A DNA stretch of 40,811 nt from Polyangiaceae bacterium (GTDB lineage Bacteria; Myxococcota_A; Polyangia; Polyangiales; Polyangiaceae), in assembly GCA_029261965.1 (NCBI GenBank), contig JAJDAH010000066.1, forward strand, positions 1 to 40,811. The letters run 5' to 3'. Positions within the stretch are counted from its first letter, which is position 1; each line of letters opens with the position of its first letter. Made by a program: the position numbers and the translations under genes. Under the pieces are notes generated by a model, which was given only the letters and a program-made list of their open reading frames with translations, did not search any database and was not told the origin of the DNA. Positions 30,474 through 39,425 of the stretch are shown one piece after another.

Positions 30474-31811
30474 GTGAGAGCGCTCGGAACCGTTACCGCT
30501 GTCGCCCTTGCCGTGAGCTTGCCGTTGGCACTCGTGGTGAGCTGCGGTGGCGGTGGCGGGTCCGATTCGTCGGGCGGCGCCGGGGGCGCAACCGGGGCCG
30601 ATGGCGGGACGCCCGACGGGTTCTTCCCTCCGGCAGAACCCACGGATCCGTGCGAGGTCGCGGGGTACTTCTTCGACGGCGCGAGCGACTGCAACGTCGT
30701 GCGCTGCCCCGAGCTCACCTGCGAGTGTCCGGTCGAGAGCGACACGGACTCTGGTGTTCCGCCTCCGCCAGACGTCATCACGCTGAGCGCTTGTGTGCCG
30801 GGTGTCGGGTGCCTGAACCTGGCCGATTGCAATCGCATCTGTGACGCTTCTTTCGAGCTGACCAAACAGGCTTGCGAGGGGCGGATCGCCGCAGCGTCTT
30901 CGCAGTCGTGCGAGAGCAACGCCGAGTGCGTGGTCGGCGAATGCCGGGACGAGAGTGTCGGAAAGATCTGCGTCGACACGATGCAGTGCAGCGAGGATGG
31001 TCACTGCGGCGGTGGGTCGGCGTGTCTGTTCAACCCCGCGTCGCTCGATCCCGATACCTCGTTGCCGACGGCTCTCGGGACCTGCGCCGACGGGTTGGCC
31101 GACAGCCCTTGCTTCGAAGATGATGACTGTGCCTTTGGTCGATGCTCGAGTAGCCGATGCTCGGCTGGTCTGCCCGGCGATTCGTGCTCGTTCAACAGCC
31201 AATGTGCGTCGGGCTTCTGTCGCATCAGCGACCCGACGTCCCAATCCGGCGCCTGCGTCACCGGCGAGCAAGGCGGCTCGTGTGCGGACGACGGGGACTG
31301 CGGGATGGGCCTGCATTGCAGCGGTGGTGCGTGCTTCTCCAATGAAGTCGGACAGAACTGCGACTCCGACGAGCAATGTGCGAGCGGTGTTTGTGTGTCC
31401 GGCCGCTGCCGCGGGGGCGAGATCGGCTCCTTTTGTGAGGATGATCCCGATTGCACCGGCGGATTCTGCGTTGGCTTCCGCTGCGCTTCCGGCGGCTTCC
31501 TCGCGCCCTGTGCGGAGGCGGCTGATTGTCAGAGTGGGCTCGCATGCGCCCGTCAGAAGTGTACCGATGGAGCCGTGGGCTCGCCCTGCGCGACGGCCGC
31601 CGACTGCAACGTGCACGCTTGTGTTCGAAGCGCGTGTTCCGACGGTTCGACAGGCACACTCTGCGATTCGGACGACGATTGCACGAGCAACCGGTGCGCG
31701 AACCCTGCCGGCGTCGAGCCAGGTGAGTGCACCCCGGGAACGCCGGGTTCGGCGTGCGTCTCGGGCTCCGACTGTGTATCGATGAGTTGCGCCGGCAACG
31801 TCTGCAATTGA
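30474..31811 (+). CDS. Cys-repeat (Dickkopf-N-like) lipoprotein, first of a pair
   Basis: 445 residues from a GTG at 30474 (MRALGTVTAV...), which gives a proper lipoprotein signal with lipobox LVVSC (Cys24); no ATG does so. A Gly-rich linker and a unique region (about 50-150, with CNVVRCPELTCECP) lead to about eight repeats of roughly 35-40 residues built as GxxC-x5-DC-x4-C-x4-C (e.g. GSPCATAADCNVHACVRSAC, GTLCDSDDDCTSNRC). These match the Dickkopf N-terminal Cys-rich pattern common in Myxococcota. Each repeat probably forms two disulfides; the whole is likely a surface-exposed rod or binding array. No catalytic motif. Followed 11 bases later by a larger paralogue. Confidence 0.85.
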   Translation: MRALGTVTAVALAVSLPLALVVSCGGGGGSDSSGGAGGATGADGGTPDGFFPPAEPTDPCEVAGYFFDGASDCNVVRCPELTCECPVESDTDSGVPPPPDVITLSACVPGVGCLNLADCNRICDASFELTKQACEGRIAAASSQSCESNAECVVGECRDESVGKICVDTMQCSEDGHCGGGSACLFNPASLDPDTSLPTALGTCADGLADSPCFEDDDCAFGRCSSSRCSAGLPGDSCSFNSQCASGFCRISDPTSQSGACVTGEQGGSCADDGDCGMGLHCSGGACFSNEVGQNCDSDEQCASGVCVSGRCRGGEIGSFCEDDPDCTGGFCVGFRCASGGFLAPCAEAADCQSGLACARQKCTDGAVGSPCATAADCNVHACVRSACSDGSTGTLCDSDDDCTSNRCANPAGVEPGECTPGTPGSACVSGSDCVSMSCAGNVCN

Positions 31812-31822
31812 GAAGAGGTTGC

Positions 31823-34504
31823 ATGTTGGCAAAAAAGTTCTCCCGTCGTCTCGCGCTCCGCGGAGCCCGCGCGGCGGGGTTCGCGCTGGCGAGCGCGCTC
31901 GTCGTTACTGCTTGCGGTGACGGTGCGAAAGATGATGACGGTCTCGGTCCCGACGGGCGCGCCGCCAGCTCGAGCGCGGACGCCGTCGATCCGTGCGAAG
32001 GGCTGCGCATTCAGTTCGACGGTGACGAGACTTGCGACCTTCTCACGCCGTGCCCTCCGCACGACTGCGAGGACGTTTGTCCAGGTGTGGATTTGGTGAT
32101 CACGACCCAGATCGGCAAGAACCTCGCTAGTACCGGACTCTGCGTCCCGGGTCGGGGGTGCGTGAGTCGGTTGGACTGCTCGTCACTGTGCGATGGCTCG
32201 CTCCTGAGCATGACGGACGGTGGTGCCGCGGACGTCGTCATCGACGAGGACCGAGTCGACGACTTCGAGGAACGCGTGACTCAGTGCGTGCAGCGCGCCG
32301 AGGAAGCCATTGGTCACGACTGCAAGAATGACGACGAGTGCACGCTCGGGCTTTGCCGGAGCGAAGAGCTCGGCAAACTCTGCGTCGACGAGGTGCCATG
32401 TCGGGACGACGGGCATTGCTCGCTCGGTTTCTGCGCCCTTCCGACCGATCGCCTCGTTGCGTTCGAAGAAGGTGGCCGCTGCACGGACGGAATCGCGGGA
32501 TCGGCGTGCTTCAGCGATGCCGATTGCCGCTGGGGCTGCAACGGCGCGCTCGACGAGCGGTCGGGCGCCTGCACCGACGGCCAACCTGGTAGCCCTTGCT
32601 CGTCCGCGTCGGCCTGTCTGTCGCTCCGCTGCGAAGACACCGGCCTCTGCGCGGTAGCCGAGTACGGTGACGGTTGCAGTAGCGATGCCGAATGCGCTTC
32701 GGGCCTGTGCGTCTACTGGGGGTTCCAAGACCAGCGCTGCTCCGACGGCGCGCACGACGACCCTTGTCGAAGCGACGCCGATTGTCGCGGTGGTGCGTGC
32801 ATCCACATCAGCGGAGCAGGCGTCAACAGCACTCAGAGGTGCCAGGACGGCTCCGTTGGGGCGCGCTGCGACGAGGACAGCCAGTGCCAAGACGGCGCGT
32901 GCGTCAATGGCAATTGCGGCGCTCCGGGGCAGATCGGTGACAGTTGTGGGTCGGCCTCGCACTGCTCGAGTGGCTTCTGCGGAGCTGGCGATTGCACCAA
33001 CGGTGCCGTGGGTGATCGATGCCAGTCCACCGCTCCGGTCGCCGGACAATGTCAGCTCGGGTTCAAGTGTGTCTCCAGCGTCTGCAGCGACGGCGCCGGT
33101 GGCAGCCCTTGTGACACCATTGCGGACTGCAACACCCAGTGGTGCATCGACTCCGAGTGCACCGATGGCCAGGCCGGGCAGACGTGCCTCGAGCCGTCGA
33201 ACTGCGCGACCGGTTTGAAATGTGGCCGCGGGACCTGCAACGTCGGCGACATCGGCGACCCGTGCGAACTCGGCATCGACTGCATCAATTTGACTTGCGA
33301 CGATCCGGCGGGAGCGTCACCCGGATTCTGTGGCCCAGCTCCCGGCGGTCGCCCGTGCACCGACAATGCCCAGTGCGCAACGCAGTTGTGCATGACGGCA
33401 ATGTGCACCAGCGGCAATCCCGGCGCGCCATGTCAAGTCGATGCCAACTGCGACATGGGTTCGTGTCAAGGAGGGGCGTGTGTGCAAGACGGCATCGGTG
33501 CGCCGTGCACGGTGAACTCGGAATGCGCCTCGATGATCTGCGCTCGCTCGCGGTGCGCCGACGGCATGGTCGGCTCTCCGTGCGACGACGCGGCGGACTG
33601 CAATGGAACTGCCCAATGTTTCGTCGGCGAGTGCTCCGACGGCTCGATTGGCACGACTTGCAGCCAGGGCTCGGATTGCGCGTCGACGTTCTGCGGTCGC
33701 TCGCGGTGCACCGACGGAGCTCTCGGCAGCGACTGTGACGACCCGGCGGATTGCGCCGTCGGGACGTGTGATCCGGTGTCCGACACCTGCGTCGGCAGCG
33801 GCAAGGCCATCGGGGAAGCCTGTGCGACGGGTGTGGAGTGCGCATCGACCATCTGCTTCATGAGCGTCTGCGCCACGGGAGCCCTAGGCAATGCGTGCAC
33901 CAGCGATTCGCATTGCCTCAGCAACATCTGCGTCGGGAATCTGTGCGTGGACGGTGCGATAGGGTCGGCGTGCAACGGTGTCGGTGATTGCGCCATACCG
34001 AACTGCATCGGGGGGTTCTGCGCCGGAAGCATTGGGGACGCTTGCACTGGCGACGCCGCGTGCGAGCTCGGACATTGTTTCATGAACATGTGCACGAGCG
34101 GCGCCACGGGCGTGGGTTGCACCAACGGTGCCGACTGCGAATCGGCGATTTGCGTTTCGAACATCTGTCGAGATGGCACTCTGGGCTCGCCCTGCACGCT
34201 GGACACTCACTGCGTCGGTCTCGTCTGCGGTGCCGGGGCTTGCACCGACGGGGCAGTCGGGTCGACCTGCGACGACGATACCGAGTGCGCGTCGACTCAC
34301 TGCTACGAGCCAACGCCGGGCAATGGCTTATGCTCCTCGGGCGCTGTCGGTCAGCTTTGCGCGAACAATGCCGATTGCGCTGCGGGCCACTGCCCGGTCG
34401 ACACGCCGCAGGTGTGCACCGCGGGGGTCCAGGGTGATCCCTGCCAGAACGACACGCACTGCGAGACCACGTGCAACACGGGCAACAACCGCTGCCGCAA
34501 CTGA
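31823..34504 (+). CDS. Large Cys-repeat (Dickkopf-N-like) lipoprotein, second of the pair
   Basis: 893 residues from ATG 31823, with AGAGG about 5 bases upstream. Signal with lipobox VVTAC (Cys31). The N-terminal 150 residues match the first paralogue in order (DPCEGLRIQFDGDETCDLL, HDCEDVCPGVD, CVPGRGCVSRLDCSSLC). The rest is about 18 repeats of 35-40 residues with the pattern GxxCxxxxDCxSxxCxxxxCxDGxxG (e.g. GSPCDDAADCNGTAQC, GALGNACTSDSHCLSN). More than 100 cysteines. Very acidic and Ser/Gly-rich between cysteines, as expected of a secreted protein. Near-identical repeats suggest expansion by unequal recombination. Probably co-transcribed with the upstream paralogue and displayed on the outer surface. 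Confidence 0.87.
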   Translation: MLAKKFSRRLALRGARAAGFALASALVVTACGDGAKDDDGLGPDGRAASSSADAVDPCEGLRIQFDGDETCDLLTPCPPHDCEDVCPGVDLVITTQIGKNLASTGLCVPGRGCVSRLDCSSLCDGSLLSMTDGGAADVVIDEDRVDDFEERVTQCVQRAEEAIGHDCKNDDECTLGLCRSEELGKLCVDEVPCRDDGHCSLGFCALPTDRLVAFEEGGRCTDGIAGSACFSDADCRWGCNGALDERSGACTDGQPGSPCSSASACLSLRCEDTGLCAVAEYGDGCSSDAECASGLCVYWGFQDQRCSDGAHDDPCRSDADCRGGACIHISGAGVNSTQRCQDGSVGARCDEDSQCQDGACVNGNCGAPGQIGDSCGSASHCSSGFCGAGDCTNGAVGDRCQSTAPVAGQCQLGFKCVSSVCSDGAGGSPCDTIADCNTQWCIDSECTDGQAGQTCLEPSNCATGLKCGRGTCNVGDIGDPCELGIDCINLTCDDPAGASPGFCGPAPGGRPCTDNAQCATQLCMTAMCTSGNPGAPCQVDANCDMGSCQGGACVQDGIGAPCTVNSECASMICARSRCADGMVGSPCDDAADCNGTAQCFVGECSDGSIGTTCSQGSDCASTFCGRSRCTDGALGSDCDDPADCAVGTCDPVSDTCVGSGKAIGEACATGVECASTICFMSVCATGALGNACTSDSHCLSNICVGNLCVDGAIGSACNGVGDCAIPNCIGGFCAGSIGDACTGDAACELGHCFMNMCTSGATGVGCTNGADCESAICVSNICRDGTLGSPCTLDTHCVGLVCGAGACTDGAVGSTCDDDTECASTHCYEPTPGNGLCSSGAVGQLCANNADCAAGHCPVDTPQVCTAGVQGDPCQNDTHCETTCNTGNNRCRN

Positions 34505-34558
34505 CCCGAATCCCCAGCGACGAATTCGGCTGCTTCGACGTTTCCTACGGTCCGTGAT

Positions 34559-36745
34559 CTAAGGAGTCACCCAAATCGGGTTGGTGAACGCAAACGGCTG
34601 CATGAAGTCGCGCGAGGTATTGGGTAGCCCGCGCTGACCGCTCACGGTGACGATGACGAAGGTCGCTTTTTCGATGGGCACTCTCAGCGTCTTGTCGAGG
34701 CGCAGGACCTTCTTGCTTCGTGAGATCTTGACCCACTCGACCTGTTTGGCGTTCCCGCCGACGAGGACCTTCAAGCTGGTGACGTCGATCCACGGCGCGG
34801 CGCGCACCACGACCCGCAGCTCGGGTTTTCGGCCCACGCCGGTAGCGGTCTCTCCCGGCCCCTTGCCGGCGATGGTGGCTTCGATCATCGGTCCGCTCGT
34901 CACGAACGAGCGCCCGGCCTTGATGGCGTCGATGATCCTGCCGGCGGGCGCCGCCACGTCGGTATCGTCGCTCTTTCCGGCCCCGTGCCGGATCATCGTG
35001 CGCGGCAGTCCCGGGTCGAGAAACGCGAGCTTGTGCGAGTCGCTGCTGCCCGTCGCGGCGTAGCGATGCCCTCGACCGAGTTGGTGGATCCAGTCGAGCA
35101 GCACCCGTTGCACCATCTTCAAGTCGCGCGCTTCATCCCCGTTGTAGACCTCGACGGTGTCGAACGCGGGGTTGTAGCCCTTGCGAGCCATCGAGCCGTC
35201 GTTGTCGTCGATGCCGTAGTAGGACCAATAGGAAATTGCGGGGGCCATTCTCGGGTGGTTGACCTGGAGCACCCCACCCGGAGACTGTTTTCGTGCGTCT
35301 CGGAAGAGCTCGTCGACTGTCGTGTCCTCGTAGACGATGTTTTTTCCAGTGGCCAACGGGAAGACGTTGAAGTGCCCGAATCGATTTCCGACTGTGCTGA
35401 CTTCGGAGCCGACCATCGTTTGTAGCGGCACGGTCAGCGCACCGCGCTTGCGCAACCATTCGACTTCCGGTGCGAGATCCGTCGTCACGTAGTGGTCGGT
35501 GGCCACCGCGAATTCGACGCCCTCGGCGGCGACGGAGACGATGCGTTCGAGTATCGAAATGTCGGCGTCGACGCTCGGGGCCTGGTGAAGGTGCAGGTCC
35601 GCCGCGATCCATCCTGGCGTCGGGACCACCCGGGGAAGCTTGGCGTCGACACGCGTCACGCGGTTTTTCTTTACCTCGATCGACTGTCGGTGGGCATCGC
35701 GTTCGATGCCGCTGGTGACGAAAAACTGGTAGCGCCCTACGGCCAGATCGCGGCTCAGGTTTCCGTTCCCCGTCCACATGAAGCGATCCGCTCCGTAGAG
35801 ATCGCCGTCGGCTTCGAACAGCGGTCTCTTGCTGCCGGGACGGTCGACTCGAATCTTCGCCGGGATCCCACGCCCGTTCTCGTCGACGATTCTCAGCTCG
35901 ACAGTTCCGGTGGTCTTGGGCTCGGCCGGTGGCGGGGTCGGAAGCGGCTCGAAGGCCAACTGGCGGCGTACCTCGACGCTGCCGCCCTTGGGGATGCCGC
36001 CCTTGTGATAGACGGCGTCGATCGTCCCCTGAAAGCCCTGGATTCTCGCGCTGTACTTGACCCACATGGGCCTGTCGATTGGGCGAAGCACCAAATCGCC
36101 GCCGGCGCCCCGACGCCCGACCCACTTGGTCCGTCCCTGAAATTTCATGGGCGGGCGGGGCAAGCCACCCACCCAATAGCTGACGTTGCCCCATTTGACG
36201 GAGTCGCCGAGCTTGATGCCGCCGCTGGCTTTCCCACCCACGACGGAGAAGCGCGAGATGATCTCCACCCGCGCTCGTCTTCGGTCCATCTTGTAGGTCG
36301 TGACGGCGCGATACACCGATGAGCCGGTGTCCGCGGTGCCGTCGGTCTCGATGCCGTCCGGCACCATGGCGACTCGACTCGCGACCACCGGAAAGGTGCG
36401 CTTGCCGAGCTGCACCATCGGAAAGAAGCGCCAAAGGGCATCGATGTCGGTGGTGACACCGAGCTGCTTGGCCGTGGGCAGCGTCGCGCGGTTGGACCAC
36501 AGCTCGGTGAGCCAGCCGTCCTTCTTGCGGACGACGGCCGTGGCGAGCTCGTTTTCGAGCTTGAAATCGCCGGGGGCCGCAAACACTCGGAGTTTGTGAC
36601 CGATGTCCTCGGCCGTGAGCCTCGAGGGGGAGACGGTTAGGGGGGCCGAGTTGCCACGGAGCATGCTCGGGGCTCTGGTGAGGAGCGCTGCGAGCGCGGA
36701 GAACGCGAGTAGGGCCTTTGCTCGCCCCCGGAATCTCGGATTCAC
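34559..36745 (-). CDS. PHP-domain metallohydrolase, exported (CehA/McbA-like)
   Basis: 728 residues from ATG 36745. N-terminal hydrophobic signal or anchor (ALLAFSALAALL), then about 280 residues of beta-rich sequence, then a carboxypeptidase-regulatory-like beta domain (TVELRIVDENGRGIPAKIRV). The PHP domain follows: metal motif DLHLHQ (His385, His387), ATDHYVTTDL (Asp417, His418), QVNHPR, and TGSSDSH with the distal His. A C-terminal beta domain begins with RSFVTSGPMIEATI. This order is that of CehA/McbA-type PHP hydrolases. Exported; reaction likely phosphoester or carbamate/ester hydrolysis, substrate unknown. Its stop is 54 bases from the Cys-repeat gene (convergent), and the next lipoprotein stop lies 9 bases upstream. 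Confidence 0.86.
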   Translation of the reverse strand: MNPRFRGRAKALLAFSALAALLTRAPSMLRGNSAPLTVSPSRLTAEDIGHKLRVFAAPGDFKLENELATAVVRKKDGWLTELWSNRATLPTAKQLGVTTDIDALWRFFPMVQLGKRTFPVVASRVAMVPDGIETDGTADTGSSVYRAVTTYKMDRRRARVEIISRFSVVGGKASGGIKLGDSVKWGNVSYWVGGLPRPPMKFQGRTKWVGRRGAGGDLVLRPIDRPMWVKYSARIQGFQGTIDAVYHKGGIPKGGSVEVRRQLAFEPLPTPPPAEPKTTGTVELRIVDENGRGIPAKIRVDRPGSKRPLFEADGDLYGADRFMWTGNGNLSRDLAVGRYQFFVTSGIERDAHRQSIEVKKNRVTRVDAKLPRVVPTPGWIAADLHLHQAPSVDADISILERIVSVAAEGVEFAVATDHYVTTDLAPEVEWLRKRGALTVPLQTMVGSEVSTVGNRFGHFNVFPLATGKNIVYEDTTVDELFRDARKQSPGGVLQVNHPRMAPAISYWSYYGIDDNDGSMARKGYNPAFDTVEVYNGDEARDLKMVQRVLLDWIHQLGRGHRYAATGSSDSHKLAFLDPGLPRTMIRHGAGKSDDTDVAAPAGRIIDAIKAGRSFVTSGPMIEATIAGKGPGETATGVGRKPELRVVVRAAPWIDVTSLKVLVGGNAKQVEWVKISRSKKVLRLDKTLRVPIEKATFVIVTVSGQRGLPNTSRDFMQPFAFTNPIWVTP

Positions 36746-36754
36746 GAAAGTGCC

Positions 36755-38167
36755 CTACTCGGCAGGTGGTTCGACGACGTCGATGCGAAAAATCGCCGAC
36801 GATTCGACGAAGCCACCGAGCATGTAGATCTTGTCGTCGGGACCGATGGTGAACCCCGTAATCCACTTGCCGTGGTGCACGACGTGGCGATCGGCGATCG
36901 GGGTGCCTTCCTCGTTGAACAAGATGCCGCGGATCCAACCCTGGATCAGGTCCCCGTAGAGCACGACGTCGTCGAAGTAGCCATCGTAGGCACCACCCGA
37001 ATACGCCGGTCCGAGAATGATCGCCGAGCGATTGACGGTCCCGGGGGCAGGAACTCCGGTTTCGGGATCTTCGTCGAGATAGGTCGAGTCGTCCTTGCGG
37101 TAGCCATGAAGCGGCTCGACGTACTGCGAGCAATCGAGAGGAACCCCAGTCCACGCGAGCGAGGCGTCCCAACACGGGCCCGGAGCTGCCGGCCAACCGT
37201 AGTCCGGCACGGTGCTCGGCGTTGCGGGATCGACGACGATGCGGTTGATTTCCTCCCAGTGGTCGCCGTCCGTTGCGCCGACGTCTCCCCAGAACACCTC
37301 GTCGCCGCGCCAAGTGTGCGTGAAGGGGTTGCGCAGTCCCTTGGCCACGATTTCGGGGGCGTCGATCCCTTCGGGATCGATTCGCACCAGCTTTCCCCAA
37401 AAACTGTTGAGCTTGGGCGACTGGTTTTCACTCCACGGGAGTCCGCCGCCAATCGCCCCGTCCCCCATGGCGACATAAAGCTTGCCGTCAGGGCCGAAGG
37501 ATGGGTTGCCACCGTTGTGGTTGAACAGAAAATCCGGATTCGTGGCGATTTGCGGTTTGTCGTTGCGGAAGATGAGCTTGGCGCTGTCCCAAAGGGAATC
37601 GACCAAATGGGGCTTCCAGCGCAGTCGCCAGATGTCGACGCCGCCACGTGGCTCGCTGACGATGTGTAGATAGAAGTACCCGTTCTCGGCGAAGTCCGGA
37701 TGGAATGTCAGCCCGAGGACGCCTTCGTTGTCTCGGAAGGTGTCGCCGGGTCCGAGCTTGCTCAGGCTGCTCGACGATGGGACGGGAAAGCTCGAGACCA
37801 CCGACATGTTTCGGTCGAGCCAAACGATGAGCCCGGTGCTGAGAACCAGAAGCGCGTCGCCCGAGTCGTTCGGGAAAAACTCGATGTCCGAGGGCGCCAG
37901 AATGGGGTGGGGGGTCGGAGTGCCCAGGCTCAGGTCGGGCAGATCCTCCGGAGTGAATTCCGCGAGCTTGGTCAGGACGAGCTCTGGACCCGGCGTCGAA
38001 AGAAAGTCGAACTGCGGCAGTTGCGTCGGGGCGCGCGCCGGCGGGGTCGCCGGGGAATCAGCGCGCGCGGCGGCCGACGGCTCGACGATGTCCCGCGGTG
38101 CCTCCGACGAGCACGCGAGCGCACTCAGAAGCACACCGCCGGCCAAAAGAGCGGCGCGGTCAGCCAC
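36755..38167 (-). CDS. PQQ-type sugar dehydrogenase-like lipoprotein (soluble glucose/sorbosone dehydrogenase fold)
   Basis: 470 residues from ATG 38167, overlapping the upstream gene by 8 bases. Lipobox LLSALAC (Cys19). The beta-propeller of the PQQ glucose/sorbosone dehydrogenase family is recognised by EGVLGLTFHPDFAENGYFYL, FNHNGGNPSFGPDGKLYVAMGDG (the conserved HNGG...GPDGKLY...GD block), WGKLVRIDPEG, KGLRNPFTHTW and GDVGATDGDHWEEIN. The family oxidises sugars using PQQ on the outside of the cytoplasmic membrane, but many members are of unproven activity. An insert with a Cys pair (PCWDASLAWTGVPLDC) may close a disulfide. Probably co-transcribed with the upstream lipoprotein and perhaps the PHP hydrolase. 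Confidence 0.87.
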   Translation of the reverse strand: MADRAALLAGGVLLSALACSSEAPRDIVEPSAAARADSPATPPARAPTQLPQFDFLSTPGPELVLTKLAEFTPEDLPDLSLGTPTPHPILAPSDIEFFPNDSGDALLVLSTGLIVWLDRNMSVVSSFPVPSSSSLSKLGPGDTFRDNEGVLGLTFHPDFAENGYFYLHIVSEPRGGVDIWRLRWKPHLVDSLWDSAKLIFRNDKPQIATNPDFLFNHNGGNPSFGPDGKLYVAMGDGAIGGGLPWSENQSPKLNSFWGKLVRIDPEGIDAPEIVAKGLRNPFTHTWRGDEVFWGDVGATDGDHWEEINRIVVDPATPSTVPDYGWPAAPGPCWDASLAWTGVPLDCSQYVEPLHGYRKDDSTYLDEDPETGVPAPGTVNRSAIILGPAYSGGAYDGYFDDVVLYGDLIQGWIRGILFNEEGTPIADRHVVHHGKWITGFTIGPDDKIYMLGGFVESSAIFRIDVVEPPAE

Positions 38168-39281
38168 TCGAGCTCACTTGGAGCGTGTAGGCGCCGGCGT
38201 CGGGAACTCCCCAACCTTCCACGATGACAAAAACCGATTCGTTGGCCGTCAGTGACACGTCTCGGGTTTCTGGATCCGCGTCGAACCCGGCGTCCGCGCA
38301 TTCTTCCAACGCCGCATCGGCGCATGCGGGGCGCACGGCGAGTACGAAGTCGGTATCCCCAGCCGGCGTCACGATGAACTGGTAGTTGCCGCTCGTCGGA
38401 GCGATGAACTGGTAGACGTCCTCCGGTCCGCTCAGCGAGTTCGCACAACTCGTGTGCATCACCGAGGGGCTGCTCGTCGTATCCCCGTTGATGGTGTCCG
38501 TCAGCACCCGAGGGGTCGTGCACGCCTCGACGGCGCAACTGCCGCTGCAACCGTCGCCGGGGTCGATGCCGCCATCGTCGCATTCCTCGCCACCGTCGAG
38601 GGCATCGTCGCCGCACATCGCGGTTTTTACTGTCACGTCGAGAGTATACGCGCCAGATTGGGTGCTGCTAAAGCCGTCGACGACGACAAAAACCGTCTGA
38701 CCCGAGCTGACCGGCGTGCTCAGCACCTCCCCGCCGATGCGGGTGTCGGCGCAGCCGATCTCGCTCGTGGCGTCGCGACAGTCTCGCCGGACGGAGACGC
38801 CGAGATCGGGGCTGCTTTGCAGAGCAAGCTCGATTCGTCCGTTCTCGGTGGCCGTGATTTCGTAGACGATCTCGTTGCCGCTTCCCTGGGGGGACGCACA
38901 AGTCGGATCCAAGTCGTTCGGCATCGCCGAGGTATCGCCACTCACGAGCCCCACACCGGTGAGGGGCTGCTCGCAGCTCCCCAAAAGCCCGGCGCCGTCG
39001 GGGCTCGCGCTGTCACCGGCGTCGGTCGCGGCGTCTGGGCCGCCGTCAGTCCGCGCGTCGGCGCCGGAGTCGACGGCGCTGCCGGCAGCTCCGCCTTGGC
39101 CGATGCCAGCTTGGTTGCCATTTCCGCCGATCGCCGAGTCCGTTCCGACGCCGCCGGATGAGCTGCCGACGAACGCGCCGCCGTCCCCACTGCCGGACAA
39201 GAAGCGCTCGTCGGCACCGCACGCCCCGATGCCTGCGCTCAGCAAGATCCCCGTGAGGGCTGAACGCCGAGGCCACTTCAT
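38160..39281 (-). CDS. Lipoprotein with two PPC-like domains and a Myxococcus Cys-rich (DUF4215-like) repeat
   Basis: 373 residues from ATG 39281. Lipobox AGIGAC (Cys21), then a Gly/Asp linker. Two similar beta-sandwich units (about 100-215 and 255-373), each with SGDTSAMPNDLDPTCASP/GDTTSSPSVMHTSCANS, an internal YEITATENGRIELAL/YQFIAPTSGNYQFIV strand and a FVVVDGFSSTQSGAYTLDV/FVIVEGWGVPDAGAYTLQV end: the bacterial pre-peptidase C-terminal (PPC) pattern, duplicated. Between them is CGDDALDGGEECDDGG, with DPGDGCSGSC: one DUF4215-like Cys-rich repeat. PPC domains are usually surface adhesion or protease-accessory modules; none is catalytic. First gene of the sugar dehydrogenase cluster. Confidence 0.85.
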   Translation of the reverse strand: MKWPRRSALTGILLSAGIGACGADERFLSGSGDGGAFVGSSSGGVGTDSAIGGNGNQAGIGQGGAAGSAVDSGADARTDGGPDAATDAGDSASPDGAGLLGSCEQPLTGVGLVSGDTSAMPNDLDPTCASPQGSGNEIVYEITATENGRIELALQSSPDLGVSVRRDCRDATSEIGCADTRIGGEVLSTPVSSGQTVFVVVDGFSSTQSGAYTLDVTVKTAMCGDDALDGGEECDDGGIDPGDGCSGSCAVEACTTPRVLTDTINGDTTSSPSVMHTSCANSLSGPEDVYQFIAPTSGNYQFIVTPAGDTDFVLAVRPACADAALEECADAGFDADPETRDVSLTANESVFVIVEGWGVPDAGAYTLQVSSSG

Positions 39282-39425
39282 TCCCGGTCAATGCTAGTGC
39301 CGGGTGGCGAGAGTCGCAATAAAGCGAGAGAGCCTTCGACCTTCGATCAACCTGGCGTCATGTGGTTCACGCGGACGGCGCCACGGTTCGGGTGGTCGCC
39401 ACAACGGTGTGAGCGAGGCTCGCTG

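Noticed and set aside
30387-31832. 481-residue minus-strand frame across the first Cys-repeat lipoprotein
   Set aside because: Ala/Arg/Thr composition typical of an antisense shadow; the plus-strand frame has signal peptide and Cys repeats.
34506-34529. CCGAAT/ATTCGG inverted repeat between the Cys-repeat and PHP genes as terminator
   Set aside because: Only a 6-bp mixed stem with a 12-base loop and no T-tract; too weak.
35133-37400. 755-residue minus-strand open frame
   Set aside because: It lies in another frame of the PHP and sugar dehydrogenase genes and is Arg/Pro/Gly-rich with no motif.
39412-39424. AGCGA/TCGCT hairpin after the kinase stop as terminator
   Set aside because: A 5-bp stem with a 3-base loop and no T-tract, expected by chance in such GC-rich DNA.
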